From CAVSUR01 sp963846005 (GTDB taxonomy: Bacteria; Actinomycetota; Actinomycetes; Streptosporangiales; Streptosporangiaceae): 64,000 bases of DNA. Under the pieces are notes generated by a model. That model was not told where the DNA came from. It saw only the letters and a program-made list of their open reading frames with translations, and searched no databases. Position 1 is the stretch's first letter, and the number at the start of each line of letters is the position of its first letter. This document shows, piece after piece, positions 17,373-25,487 of the stretch. A program made the translations under genes and the position numbers. The stretch covers positions 1 to 64,000 of the forward strand of contig CAWJUH010000002.1 in NCBI GenBank assembly GCA_963846005.1, written 5' to 3'.

Positions 17373-19220
17373 TCAGACCACGGCCGGATAATTGAGGCTC
17401 AGCACGACCGGCACCGCGCCGAACGGCCGCCGGAACCGCGCCCCCGGCCGGTCCGGCGCGTGCGGCTCGGCAATATCGGGCCAGCGCATGTTCAAGTGCC
17501 CGACGGTCAGCCCGGCCACCGAGTACGGGAACTCCATCGCGGAGGTCCGGTGCGCCCGCAGCAGCCCGCCCCACCGGAAAGCGGCGAACACGCTGGCCAG
17601 CTCGCGCACCGACATCGGGCCCGGGGCCGTCGGGTCGATCCGGTAGATCTCCCAGGCCAGCTTGACCAGGTCGTCGGCGCACTGCTCCAGCGCAGCGGAC
17701 CGGGTCCGGTAGCACGACCCGTCCGGGTTGACGCTGCCCAGCCGCTCGCCGTGCACCGGCGAGTAGCGGCCATTCGCCTCGCATTGCATCCAGTCGCACG
17801 CGGCCAGCAATTCCCACCGCATCCCGGTGTGGCTGGCCACGTCCCGGTACAGCGGCTCGGCGCGCATCAGCGACGGCCGGGCCGCGGTCAGGAACGCGGT
17901 CCGTACCGGCTGCGGGATGCGGATCTGGTACCGGGCGGTGCGCGGAGCCCGCGCCGCGGCGGCGGCGCGGCGGGTCTGCCAGCTCGCCGGGATCTCCAGC
18001 CGCCGCGCGGTGAAGGACTGAACTGCAGCGGTTTCCGGGTCCGGCTGCGGGCTGGCCGGCACCGGCCGGGTGGAGGGGACCGGCGTGCTGGCCGCCGGTG
18101 CCTGGCTGGCCCGGCCCTGCCGCGATCCGTGGACCTGCGAGGCGCCCGGCCGCGAATCCGCCGGCTGTGAGCCCGCCGGGCTCTCCGGGGCGCCGGGCAC
18201 CACGACCTGGCCGGCCGGGGCCTGCTGGCGCGGGCTCGCCGTCACCGGGGCCGCCGGAGCCCGCATGCCGCGGCCGCCGCCAGCCGGAGCCGGGCTGGCC
18301 GGACCCGAGGTGGCCGGGGCCGGGGCGGACGGCGCGGACCTGGACGGCCCCGGGCTGACCGGCACGGAGCCGGCCGGGGCCGGGCTGCCGGGCACCGAGG
18401 AGCCGGGCGCCGGCTGGCTCGTGGCCGGGGCGGGCGAGGCGGGCTTCGGCCGGGACGCCGGGGCGGGCGAGGCGGGCTTCGGCCGGGACGCCGGGGCGGG
18501 AGAGGCTGGCCTCGGCCGGGACGCCGGCGACGGCGCGCGGCGCGCGGCCGGAGGTCGCTGCACCGAGCCGGGCAGGCCCGGGATCGTGGTGCCGCCGTGC
18601 CCCGCGCCGGCGCCGCCGGCCGCGCTGGCGCCCGGTGCCGTCCTGCCGGACGAGCCGCCCGTGCGGCCGGGCTGGGCGTCGTACCGGTACAGCTTGTAGC
18701 GCTGCATCAGGGCGATCAGCTTCGCCCCGTACTGCGGGTCGGTTGCGTATACCCCGGTCAGCGCGTTGGCGAAGCCGTCCGCATTGTGCCGCGCGGCCAT
18801 GGCCTGGCCGTAGTAGCCGCTGTTGGCCAGCAGCTGGCCGTGGTCCTCTATGCTCTGCGTGACGTTGTCGTAGACCCGGAAACCTGCCACCGTCGACACC
18901 GACTGGCCGTTCTGGTACTCGACCGTTGGCAGCGACGTGGTGCCGGCCGGGCCGGTGCCCTTGATGCCGAACAGGTTGTGGTCATACATCGCCAGTCCGC
19001 TCTGGCCCCAGCCGGACTCGTCGATGGCCTGGGCGATGGTCACCGACGCCGGGATGCCGTAGTCGCGCTGACTCGCCAGGGCGCCCGGCAGCACCTCGCT
19101 GATGAAGGCGCTGCGCGAGCCGGAGCCCGCCGCGATGCCCGGCGTCTCCGGCTGATGGCGGCGGTACCGGCCCGCTGCGCGGGCCGCGCCCGCGGCGGAC
19201 GAGGCCCGCGCTCCGGGCAC
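17373..19220 (-). CDS. Glucosaminidase-type wall hydrolase with Pro-rich linker and C-terminal domain
   Basis: Residues 38-182 form a GlcNAcase domain of the FlgJ/mannosyl-glycoprotein endo-GlcNAcase kind; the catalytic Glu is in AQAIDESGWGQS, followed by YDHNLFGIKG and YAKLIALM-like end motifs. A 200-residue Ala/Pro/Ser linker holds three 33-bp tandem repeats (18424-18522). The C-terminal 170 residues (MRWELLAACDWMQCEANGRY onward) form an unrecognised domain with four Cys. No signal peptide follows GTG 19220. The frame stays open upstream, overlaps the CHAP gene by 180 bp and may be its continuation after a frameshift near 19380. Confidence 0.75.
   Translation of the reverse strand: MPGARASSAAGAARAAGRYRRHQPETPGIAAGSGSRSAFISEVLPGALASQRDYGIPASVTIAQAIDESGWGQSGLAMYDHNLFGIKGTGPAGTTSLPTVEYQNGQSVSTVAGFRVYDNVTQSIEDHGQLLANSGYYGQAMAARHNADGFANALTGVYATDPQYGAKLIALMQRYKLYRYDAQPGRTGGSSGRTAPGASAAGGAGAGHGGTTIPGLPGSVQRPPAARRAPSPASRPRPASPAPASRPKPASPAPASRPKPASPAPATSQPAPGSSVPGSPAPAGSVPVSPGPSRSAPSAPAPATSGPASPAPAGGGRGMRAPAAPVTASPRQQAPAGQVVVPGAPESPAGSQPADSRPGASQVHGSRQGRASQAPAASTPVPSTRPVPASPQPDPETAAVQSFTARRLEIPASWQTRRAAAAARAPRTARYQIRIPQPVRTAFLTAARPSLMRAEPLYRDVASHTGMRWELLAACDWMQCEANGRYSPVHGERLGSVNPDGSCYRTRSAALEQCADDLVKLAWEIYRIDPTAPGPMSVRELASVFAAFRWGGLLRAHRTSAMEFPYSVAGLTVGHLNMRWPDIAEPHAPDRPGARFRRPFGAVPVVLSLNYPAVV
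18424..18522. repeat. Three 33-bp tandem repeats in the glucosaminidase linker
   Basis: Units at 18424-18456, 18457-18489 and 18490-18522 (the last diverged) each encode an 11-residue SRPKPASPAPA-like step. Copy number could vary by slippage. Confidence 0.8.
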
Positions 19221-20410
19221 GATGATGCCGGGAATGGCAGGCGATGCGGCGGACGATGCCGGATGGCGGCCGGCAGCCGGTGCCTGGCCGGGCCGCGCTG
19301 CCGTCCGCGCCGGCCGGCCGGCCCGCGCCGGGCCGGCCCCGTCCCGGCGGCCCGCCCCGGCCGCGGCTGAGCGGACGCGGGACCCGTCGCCCGGCTCATC
19401 GCGGGCGCGGAGAAGCCGGGGATGGGGGTGCTGCCGGAATCGGCGGCGGTGAGCACCGCAGCGGCCGGACGGCCCGCTCCGGCCGCGGCGGGCGGGCGGG
19501 CCCGGGTCCGGCCTGGCGCAGTCCTGGCCGGGCGCCCCGCCCGCCGTCCGGGGCGCGGCCCGGCCGCGGCGAAGCCCGCGGGCTGGCCCGGGATGGCCGG
19601 GCTGGCGGCCGCGGCCGCCGCGCGGCCGCTGCGGCCAGGCTCAGTCCGTGCGCTTGCTGTCCGTGCGCTCGCGGTCACCACGGCTGAGGCCGGCTGTCCG
19701 GCCGGGATCTCGCCGTTATCGACGAAGCCGACGACGCCCTGGGCGGCCAGCGGAGCGGGATACTCGTGCGCGTTCACCGAGAGATTCGGCCCCGAATCGC
19801 CGCCGATGGTGTAGAGCACCCCGCCCGAGTAGCGGGTGACCACTTCGACGTGTCCGGAGAACAGCACCCAGTCGCCCGGCTGCGGCCGGTAGCCGTCGCC
19901 GGCCGGATGCCAGCGCCGATGGGCCTGCGCGTCTTGCAGTACCGATGTGATGCCCAGCGAGCCGGGATTGGGGTCGACCCGGACGTCGGCCCACTTGTGC
20001 AGCGGCCACGGGTAGCTGGTGCCGCCGGTCACCCAGCTCTGCCGGCCGGCGGCCTGGGCGCCGAGTTCCAGCGTCAGGCTGGCGAACGCGGCGCACGATT
20101 CACCGTGGTCCACGCCGTCGGGGCTGTCGTGCTGCCAGATCAGCGCTTCCATCGCGGCGGGCGTCCTGCCCGCGGCGAGCCGGAGGTAGTAGTGGGCCAC
20201 GTTCACGATGGCGGACCGCATCAGCGCATCGGAGTCTGGCGTCCGGCGGGCCGCGCGGTCGAGGGCAAGGAGCCGGATGCTGGACGCCGGGAGCGGCCCG
20301 GACTCCGTCGCGGGGCCGGGCGCGAAGTGCAGGCCGGTGATTGCTCCGCCCGCGCCCAGGCTGACCAGAGCGGTCGCCTGCTGCCACCATGGCTTACTGG
20401 CGGACGGCAT
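19040..20410 (-). CDS. CHAP-like amidase/endopeptidase protein, Ala/Pro-rich tail
   Basis: ATG 20410 follows GGAAGGTGAG. The N-terminus (PWWQQATALVSLGAGGAITG) is mildly hydrophobic. The catalytic region has a Cys-His pair in CHAP/NlpC order: HGESCAAFASLTLELG, then GDWVLFSGHVEVVTRY and YTIGGDSGPNLSVN. This suits a peptidoglycan amidase or endopeptidase. After about residue 240 it becomes Ala/Pro/Arg-rich; the part past about 19380 reads like out-of-frame sequence. It is therefore likely that the real protein shifts into the glucosaminidase frame, giving a two-enzyme hydrolase of roughly 1,000 residues. Confidence 0.7.
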   Translation of the reverse strand: MPSASKPWWQQATALVSLGAGGAITGLHFAPGPATESGPLPASSIRLLALDRAARRTPDSDALMRSAIVNVAHYYLRLAAGRTPAAMEALIWQHDSPDGVDHGESCAAFASLTLELGAQAAGRQSWVTGGTSYPWPLHKWADVRVDPNPGSLGITSVLQDAQAHRRWHPAGDGYRPQPGDWVLFSGHVEVVTRYSGGVLYTIGGDSGPNLSVNAHEYPAPLAAQGVVGFVDNGEIPAGQPASAVVTASARTASARTEPGRSGRAAAAAASPAIPGQPAGFAAAGPRPGRRAGRPARTAPGRTRARPPAAAGAGRPAAAVLTAADSGSTPIPGFSAPAMSRATGPASAQPRPGRAAGTGPARRGPAGRRGRQRGPARHRLPAAIRHRPPHRLPFPASSCPERGPRPPRARPAQRAGTAAISRRRRASRRAPARAAPSSARCCRAPWRVSATTASRRR

Positions 20411-20481
20411 GGGCTCACCTTCCTTCTGACGGGCGGCGGCACCAGGTCGCCAGCGATGACGCGACTGGGCTGCCGGGGCGG

Positions 20482-23372
20482 TCAACCGAGCGGATGATGG
20501 CGGGACAGGCTGTGCAAGATCGCCTGCACCTGCGGGTTGCCGGGATCGCCGGCGTGCCGGTACAAGTCCTCGGCGTCGGCGGCCGCGGATCTGGCAGGCC
20601 GGCCCACCCAGGCCCGGAAGACATCGCGCACCAGCCGGGCCTGGCCGGCCGGGCTGCTGACCGGCCGCGCGCACACCGCCGGGTACCCCGCCCGGGTACG
20701 GATGGCGGCGGAGCCCGTGTAGCGCTTGCAGTTGGCGGGCAGGCCCTCCAGGCCGGCCTGGATCACCGACTTCCCGTCGGCGGTGGTCACGGTGGCCCCG
20801 CCGATGATGTTGTTGATGGCCCGGGCCGCTACCTGGATGCTGTCGATGGGGTCGGCGGGATCGTAGGGATGGTGCAGGTTCAGCGACCAGGCCACGACTC
20901 CGCCCTGCAGCCGGCTTGATCGGCTCCAGGCCCTGGCGGCCATCCGTGCCGGCGCCGAAGTCCGGGTTGTTGCCGCTCGTCAGCAACGCGAAGATCCACA
21001 GGATCTGCCTGCTGCCGACGGCGCAGGCGAAGTTCAGCTGGCCGGGCTCGGACCTCACGTCGGTGTTCTGGCAGGCGGTGGTCACCTCGGCCTGGACGCG
21101 GGTGACGCTGCCCGGCCAGGCCGGGCTGCTGCGGGCCAGGATCCCGCCGACGACGGTGCCGGCCATGGCGAGCACGGCGAGTCCCAGGATCAGCAGCCGG
21201 CGCCGTCCCGAGCCGGCCCGGTAGTCGTTGCGGCGACCCTGGCTGATCAGGCGGCGGGTGCGCGCCTCGGACCGCTCGGGCAGGCCGCGCGTCCAGTCGT
21301 CTCCGGCTTGCGCGCCATCCTCGTCCGGGTCCGTGCGCGGGGCGGCCTCCGGGAAGTCCGGGGCGAGCCCGTCGTCCGCCAGCACGGCATCACCTGGACC
21401 AGTGCTGCCCGCCGGACCGCCGGCCGGATCGAACTCGGCACCGTAACCCGCGGCGTCCCCGTCGTCCGCCAGCACGGCAGCGCCTGGACCGGTGCTGTCC
21501 GCCGGACCGCCGGCCGGATCGAACGCGGCACCGTAACCCGCGGCGTCCCCGTCGTCCGCCAGCACGGCAGCGCCTGGACCGGTGCTGTCCGCCGGACCGC
21601 CGGCCGGATCGAACGCGGCACCGTAACCCGCGGCGCCCCTGTCGGGCCGCCGCCACCCGCCGGCCCGCCGCCACGCGGCGGCGCTGTCCCAGCCAGCGGT
21701 TTCTCCGTCGCTCCAGTCCGCAGCCGGGTACGGCGCGGCAGCCGGGTACTGGCCCGCCGCCGGGTACGGGCGGGCAGCCGGGTACGGATCGGCAGCCGGG
21801 TACTGGTCCGCCGCCGGGTACTGCTCGTGCGGCGGGTAGTGCGCTGTGTCCGGGTACCGGCCCGCCGGCGCAGGATCCTGGTACACCTCCCGCTGCCGCC
21901 CCCGCGCCGGGTAGCGGTCGCGCGCGGTGCGGTCGGCGGGCCGCGCTGCCGCGGCCGGCCCGGGCGCTTGCGCTCCGGCGCCCGGGGCGAAGGTTCCGCC
22001 CGGCCGGCCCGCGAGGTCAGCGGCGGGCGGGACGCGCCAGGCAGCCGTATGCGGCGGCGGGATCGCAGCGCCATAGGCCTCTGGGTCCGCGCGCACGGGA
22101 CGACGGCCGCGCTCGTCCGACGGGCCGCGCCGGGCGGCCGGTCGGCGGTCGCCGCTCGCCGTGTCGCCGTCCGGCCAGCGGCGCGGGGCGGCATTGCTGC
22201 GCTGGCGCACACCATCGGCGTGGCCGGCGCCGTCCTGCTGGCTGGAGATCCTGCCCGGGTAGGTGTCACGCTCCAGGCCGGCGTCGCGCACCCGGCCGGC
22301 GGCACGACGTCCGGAGTCGCCGCCCGGGCTGCGGCTGGCGGCGCTCTCGCTGCCGCTGCCAGAGCTGACTGCGGCGCGCGGGCGGGTGCTGCGCGGGCCG
22401 GTGCTGCTCGGGCCGGTCCGGCTCGGGCCAGTGCCGCGGTCGTCTGCCGCGCGACGATCCGCGGTGCGCCCGCCCGCGGGCCGGTCGGCGGGGCTGAGAT
22501 GGCCTGCGCTGCGGCCGCCTGGACTGCGGTTGTCCGCACCGGGGTATGCTGCGCGGCTAGGCCGCACCGCCGGGCCGGGCGCCCAGTCCGGGCCGGGCCT
22601 GCCCGGCCTGACCGCCGAGCCACTGCGCGTGCCCGCTGCATCGCGGCCGTAGCGGCGGGTGCTGGTGGCTGCCGGGCCTGGTCCGGCGGCGGCCGGGCCC
22701 GCATCGTGGCCGCGCCACCGCTCGCCGCCGGCCAGATCACCGCCGGCCAGCTCTTCGCCGTCCGGCTCGTCGTCCGCCGGCTCGTCGTCCGTCAGTTCCT
22801 CGTCCGCCGGCTCGTCGTCCGCCGGCTCGTCGTCCGCCGGCTCGTCGTCCGTCAGGTCGTATCCGGCGCGGCCAGGCATCCGCCGGGCCGCCGGCCACGC
22901 CCGCGTAGCCGTCGTCGTAGCGGAAGCCATCACCCTCGTCGCCGGGGTCATCGTCATCGTTGATGCTGCGCTCGGGCAGTTCGTCGAAGCCGGCCAGCTC
23001 CCGGTACCGCGCGGCTTCCTCGTCGTCAGCCGGGTAGCCGCCTGCCTCGTCGCCGGACCCGCCCAGGTCGTCGTAGCCGTCGAAGCCGCCGAGGTCGCCG
23101 GCCGCGCCGTCGTCACCGTCCGGCTGCGCCTCGTCGTAATCGCCCGCGGCGTCGTATCCGCCCGCGTCCCGGTCGCTGCGCTGGTCCTCGTAACGGGCGC
23201 CGGCCAGGCCCGGGAAATGGTCCTGAGCGGGGCCGGCCGGGCGGCGCGCCGAGCTGGCCGGGCGCAGCGGCGCGCGACGCGCCGGAGCCGGCCGGCGGCG
23301 GCCGCCTCGGCCGGCACCGGCCCCAGACGGGTCAGGGTCGCCGAGCCAGCGGTCATCGACCGACATGGTCAC
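20482..23372 (-). CDS. Large low-complexity single-pass membrane protein, two apparent frameshifts
   Basis: GTG 23372 (GGAGGTGA six bases upstream) starts MTMSVDDRWLGDPDPS. An acidic cytosolic region follows. Near 22870 reading must shift to a frame with acidic repeats (DDEPADDEPADDEP), Arg/Gly/Pro-rich sequence, PYPAA repeats and three 30-residue repeats. A basic stretch and one TM helix (RRRLLILGLAVLAMAGTVVG) come next, then an extracellular domain starting VTRVQAEVTTACQNTDVRSE. Near 20920 a second shift continues into VVAWSLNLHHPYDPADPIDS and ends at 20482. The total is about 960 residues. Function unknown; it leads the wall-hydrolase operon. The shifts may be assembly errors in repeats. 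Confidence 0.6.
21371..21640. repeat. Three 90-bp tandem repeats
   Basis: Units begin at 21371, 21461 and 21551 with an exact 90-bp period. Each encodes a 30-residue step containing YGAAFDPAGGPADSTGPG. Copies two and three are nearly identical, so the array is young. A second repeat zone with an 18-bp PYPAA-type period lies at about 21720-21836. Confidence 0.85.
22761..22865. repeat. Acidic 15-bp coding repeats
   Basis: Imperfect 15-bp units (GTCGTCCGCCGGCTC on the plus strand) encode DDEPA steps in the N-terminal part of the large membrane protein. The apparent first frameshift lies at the edge of this array. Confidence 0.7.
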
Positions 23373-23684
23373 GTCGCGTCACCTCCGGTCCTCGTCCGGG
23401 GCCGGTGCGGCCTGCCAACGGCCGGACGGCCTGGGCTTGTCAGGCCTCGCTGATACAACCGGAATGAACCAGGCGATGCCACGGAACGCGCAGGCCCGGA
23501 ATGGTGGCCTGCCGTTCTGCTGGTCTGCGCCGGTCCTTGCATGTCGTCTATTAGAACACAGATTCGAGTGCAGAGGGAAGTAGCTACGAGTTAGAACAAG
23601 TGTTCGTCTAGCATGCGGCCCGCTCGCCGGCCGTTCATGATCGCTGCGGCGGCCCGGGCGGCCGGGCCGCTCGCCCGGACCGAG
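23373..23684. other. 312-bp upstream region of the wall-hydrolase operon
   Basis: No gene is supported here. The region is locally AT-richer at 23540-23615 and carries two TTAGAACA copies (23551-23558 and 23591-23598), each starting a LexA-box-like site. It would hold the promoter of the minus-strand operon beginning at 23372. Confidence 0.5.
23594..23605. promoter_or_regulatory. LexA (SOS)-box-like palindrome
   Basis: GAAC-AAGT-GTTC matches the GAAC-N4-GTTC core of the actinobacterial/mycobacterial SOS box. A second site, GAAC-ACAG-ATTC (23554-23565), has one mismatch. Both lie 180-235 bp upstream of the minus-strand operon start. Confidence 0.5.
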
Positions 23685-24665
23685 CTACGGCTTGCGGGCG
23701 CGGCTGGGGGCCACCCGGGGCGGCTCGCCGGGCTGCTTGGGATAGACCGGCGGCCACGGCGCGTCGGGCAGTCCCCGGCGGGCGTCGCGGGCGCTCAGCT
23801 CCAGCAGCGGCTTCAGCGACTGGAGGTCGTCCTCGATGCCCTCCCAGGGGTCGCCAGAGCCGGCCACCCGCTGCGGCAAGGACGCGATCGTGAACTGGCC
23901 GGGCTCGATGTCGTCCAGCTCGCCCCAGCGCACCGGCGCCGAGACCTGCGCCCCGGGCGTGGCCCGCACCGACCAGGCGCCGAATACGGTCTTGTGCGGG
24001 GCGTTCTGGTTGTAGTCGACGAAGACCCGGCGGCCGCGCTCTTCCTTCCACCAGGCCGCCGTGACCTGCTCCGGGCTCCGGCGCTCCAGTTCCCGGGCAA
24101 TGGCTACGGCAGCGGCTCGCACCTGGTAGGAATCCCATCGCGGCTGCAGCCGCAGGTACACGTGCAGGCCGCGGTGCCCGGTCGTCTTCGGGTAGCCGCG
24201 CAGCCCGTGCTCGGCCAGCAGCTGCTGCAGCTGCCGGGCGGCGGCCCTGATCTCGGCGAACCCGACCCCGGGCGTCGGGTCGAGGTCGATCCGCAGCTCG
24301 TCGGCGTGGCGCGCGTCGTCAGCGCGGTACGGCCAGACGTGAAAGCCCAGGCAGCCGAGATTCACTGCCCACAGAATATGATCAAGGTCGGCCGCGACCA
24401 GGGCCTGCGAGGTGGTGCCGTTCGGCGTGGCCACCACGGTCGTCTGCAGCCAATCGGGGATGTTCTTCGGCACCCTTTTCTGGAAGAACGACGGGCCGCC
24501 CGCTCCCTCGGGGAATCGCTGCAGCAGTACCGGGCGGCCTCGCATGGCGCGCATCAGCGGGCCGGCGACCTGCTCGTAGTAGCGGGCCAGGTCGGCCTTG
24601 GTCTCGCCGCGCTGGGCGAACAGCACCTTGTCCGGGTGGCTGATCAGGCCCTCGCGCCCGGTCAC
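23685..24665 (-). CDS. LigD-type primase-polymerase (NHEJ polymerase domain)
   Basis: The 326-residue protein is a stand-alone LigD polymerase domain of the archaeo-eukaryotic primase superfamily. It has the signature ISHPDKVLF at the N-terminus, LRIDLDP (D127 and D129, metal ligands), TTGHRGLHVY, and the C-terminal VSAPVRWGELDDIEPGQFTI. There is no ligase or phosphoesterase domain. It fills and templates ends during non-homologous end joining, normally with Ku and a ligase. GTG 24665 overlaps the stop of the enoyl-CoA hydratase gene as GTGA, so the two are translationally coupled, an odd pairing. No Ku gene is in the window; a LigC-type ligase lies 14 kb away. Confidence 0.9.
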   Translation of the reverse strand: MTGREGLISHPDKVLFAQRGETKADLARYYEQVAGPLMRAMRGRPVLLQRFPEGAGGPSFFQKRVPKNIPDWLQTTVVATPNGTTSQALVAADLDHILWAVNLGCLGFHVWPYRADDARHADELRIDLDPTPGVGFAEIRAAARQLQQLLAEHGLRGYPKTTGHRGLHVYLRLQPRWDSYQVRAAAVAIARELERRSPEQVTAAWWKEERGRRVFVDYNQNAPHKTVFGAWSVRATPGAQVSAPVRWGELDDIEPGQFTIASLPQRVAGSGDPWEGIEDDLQSLKPLLELSARDARRGLPDAPWPPVYPKQPGEPPRVAPSRARKP

Positions 24666-25441
24666 GGGCGGCCGCGCTGCCACTTCGGCTTGCGCTTGTC
24701 CAGGAACGCCCGCATGCCCTCCCTGGCGTCGGGCAGCTGGCTGGTGGCCGCCATCACCTCGATGGCGTAGGCGTACGCCTTGGGCTGGTCCAGGTCGATC
24801 TGCGCGTACAGGGCCTGCTTGCCGATGCCCTTGGAGACCGCGGACCCCCGGGTGACCCGCTCCAGCAGATCGGCGGTGGCCAAGTCCAGCTGCCCGGCGG
24901 GCACCACCTGGTTGACCAGGCCCCAGTCCAGCGCCGTCGGCGCGTCGATCACGTCGCCCGACAGCGCCAGCTCCATCGCCCGCTTGCGCCCGACGTTGCG
25001 GGCCACGGCCACCATCGGCGTGTGGCAGAACCAGCCGCCCTTGCCGCCCGGCGCGGCAAACCCGGCCTGGTCGCTCGCCACGGCGAGATCTGCGGTCGCG
25101 ACGAGCTGGCATCCGGCCGCCGTGGCCAGCCCGTGCACCCGGGCGACGACCGGCTGCGGCACCTGCTGGATCAGGTCCATCAGCTCGGTGCAGGTCTGCA
25201 GCAGCTGCCGGACCCCGGTCAGGTCTTGGCCGGCCACGTCGGCGAAGTCATGCCCGGCGCAGAACACCGGGCCGCTGCCCGCCAGCACGATGCCGAGGGC
25301 GTCGCTGGCGCCGAGTTCGCGGAACGCCGTGATCAGCTCGCGCATGTGGTCCAGGGACAGCGCGTTGCGCCGCTGCGGCCGGTTCATGGTGACCGTGGCG
25401 AACTCGCCGGACCGGTCGAGCTGAATGTGCTGGAACTCCAT
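24662..25441 (-). CDS. Enoyl-CoA hydratase/isomerase family protein
   Basis: The 259-residue crotonase-fold protein has MNRPQRRNALS at the N-terminus. Oxyanion-hole segments are VFCAGHDFADV and GLATAAGCQLVATADLAVAS. The trimerisation tail ends AREGMRAFLDKRKPKW, typical of the family. The catalytic Glu pair of classical hydratases is not clearly present, so it may be an ECHDC3-like protein with altered activity. It is the first gene of a coupled pair with the LigD-type polymerase. The substrate is unknown. Confidence 0.88.
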   Translation of the reverse strand: MEFQHIQLDRSGEFATVTMNRPQRRNALSLDHMRELITAFRELGASDALGIVLAGSGPVFCAGHDFADVAGQDLTGVRQLLQTCTELMDLIQQVPQPVVARVHGLATAAGCQLVATADLAVASDQAGFAAPGGKGGWFCHTPMVAVARNVGRKRAMELALSGDVIDAPTALDWGLVNQVVPAGQLDLATADLLERVTRGSAVSKGIGKQALYAQIDLDQPKAYAYAIEVMAATSQLPDAREGMRAFLDKRKPKWQRGRP

Positions 25442-25487
25442 CGCGACCTCCCGGCGACCAGCCTATGCCAGCCGGGCCGGCCGGCGA

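Noticed and set aside
16530..18170. 546-codon plus-strand frame opposite two minus-strand genes
   Set aside because: It spans the boundary of two genes with real features on the other strand and reads as Arg/Pro-rich shadow sequence.
17373..23372. Prophage lysis cassette
   Set aside because: CHAP and glucosaminidase enzymes and LexA-like boxes suggested it, but there are no capsid, tail, terminase, holin or integrase genes around, and the enzymes have long Ala/Pro linkers typical of host wall proteins.
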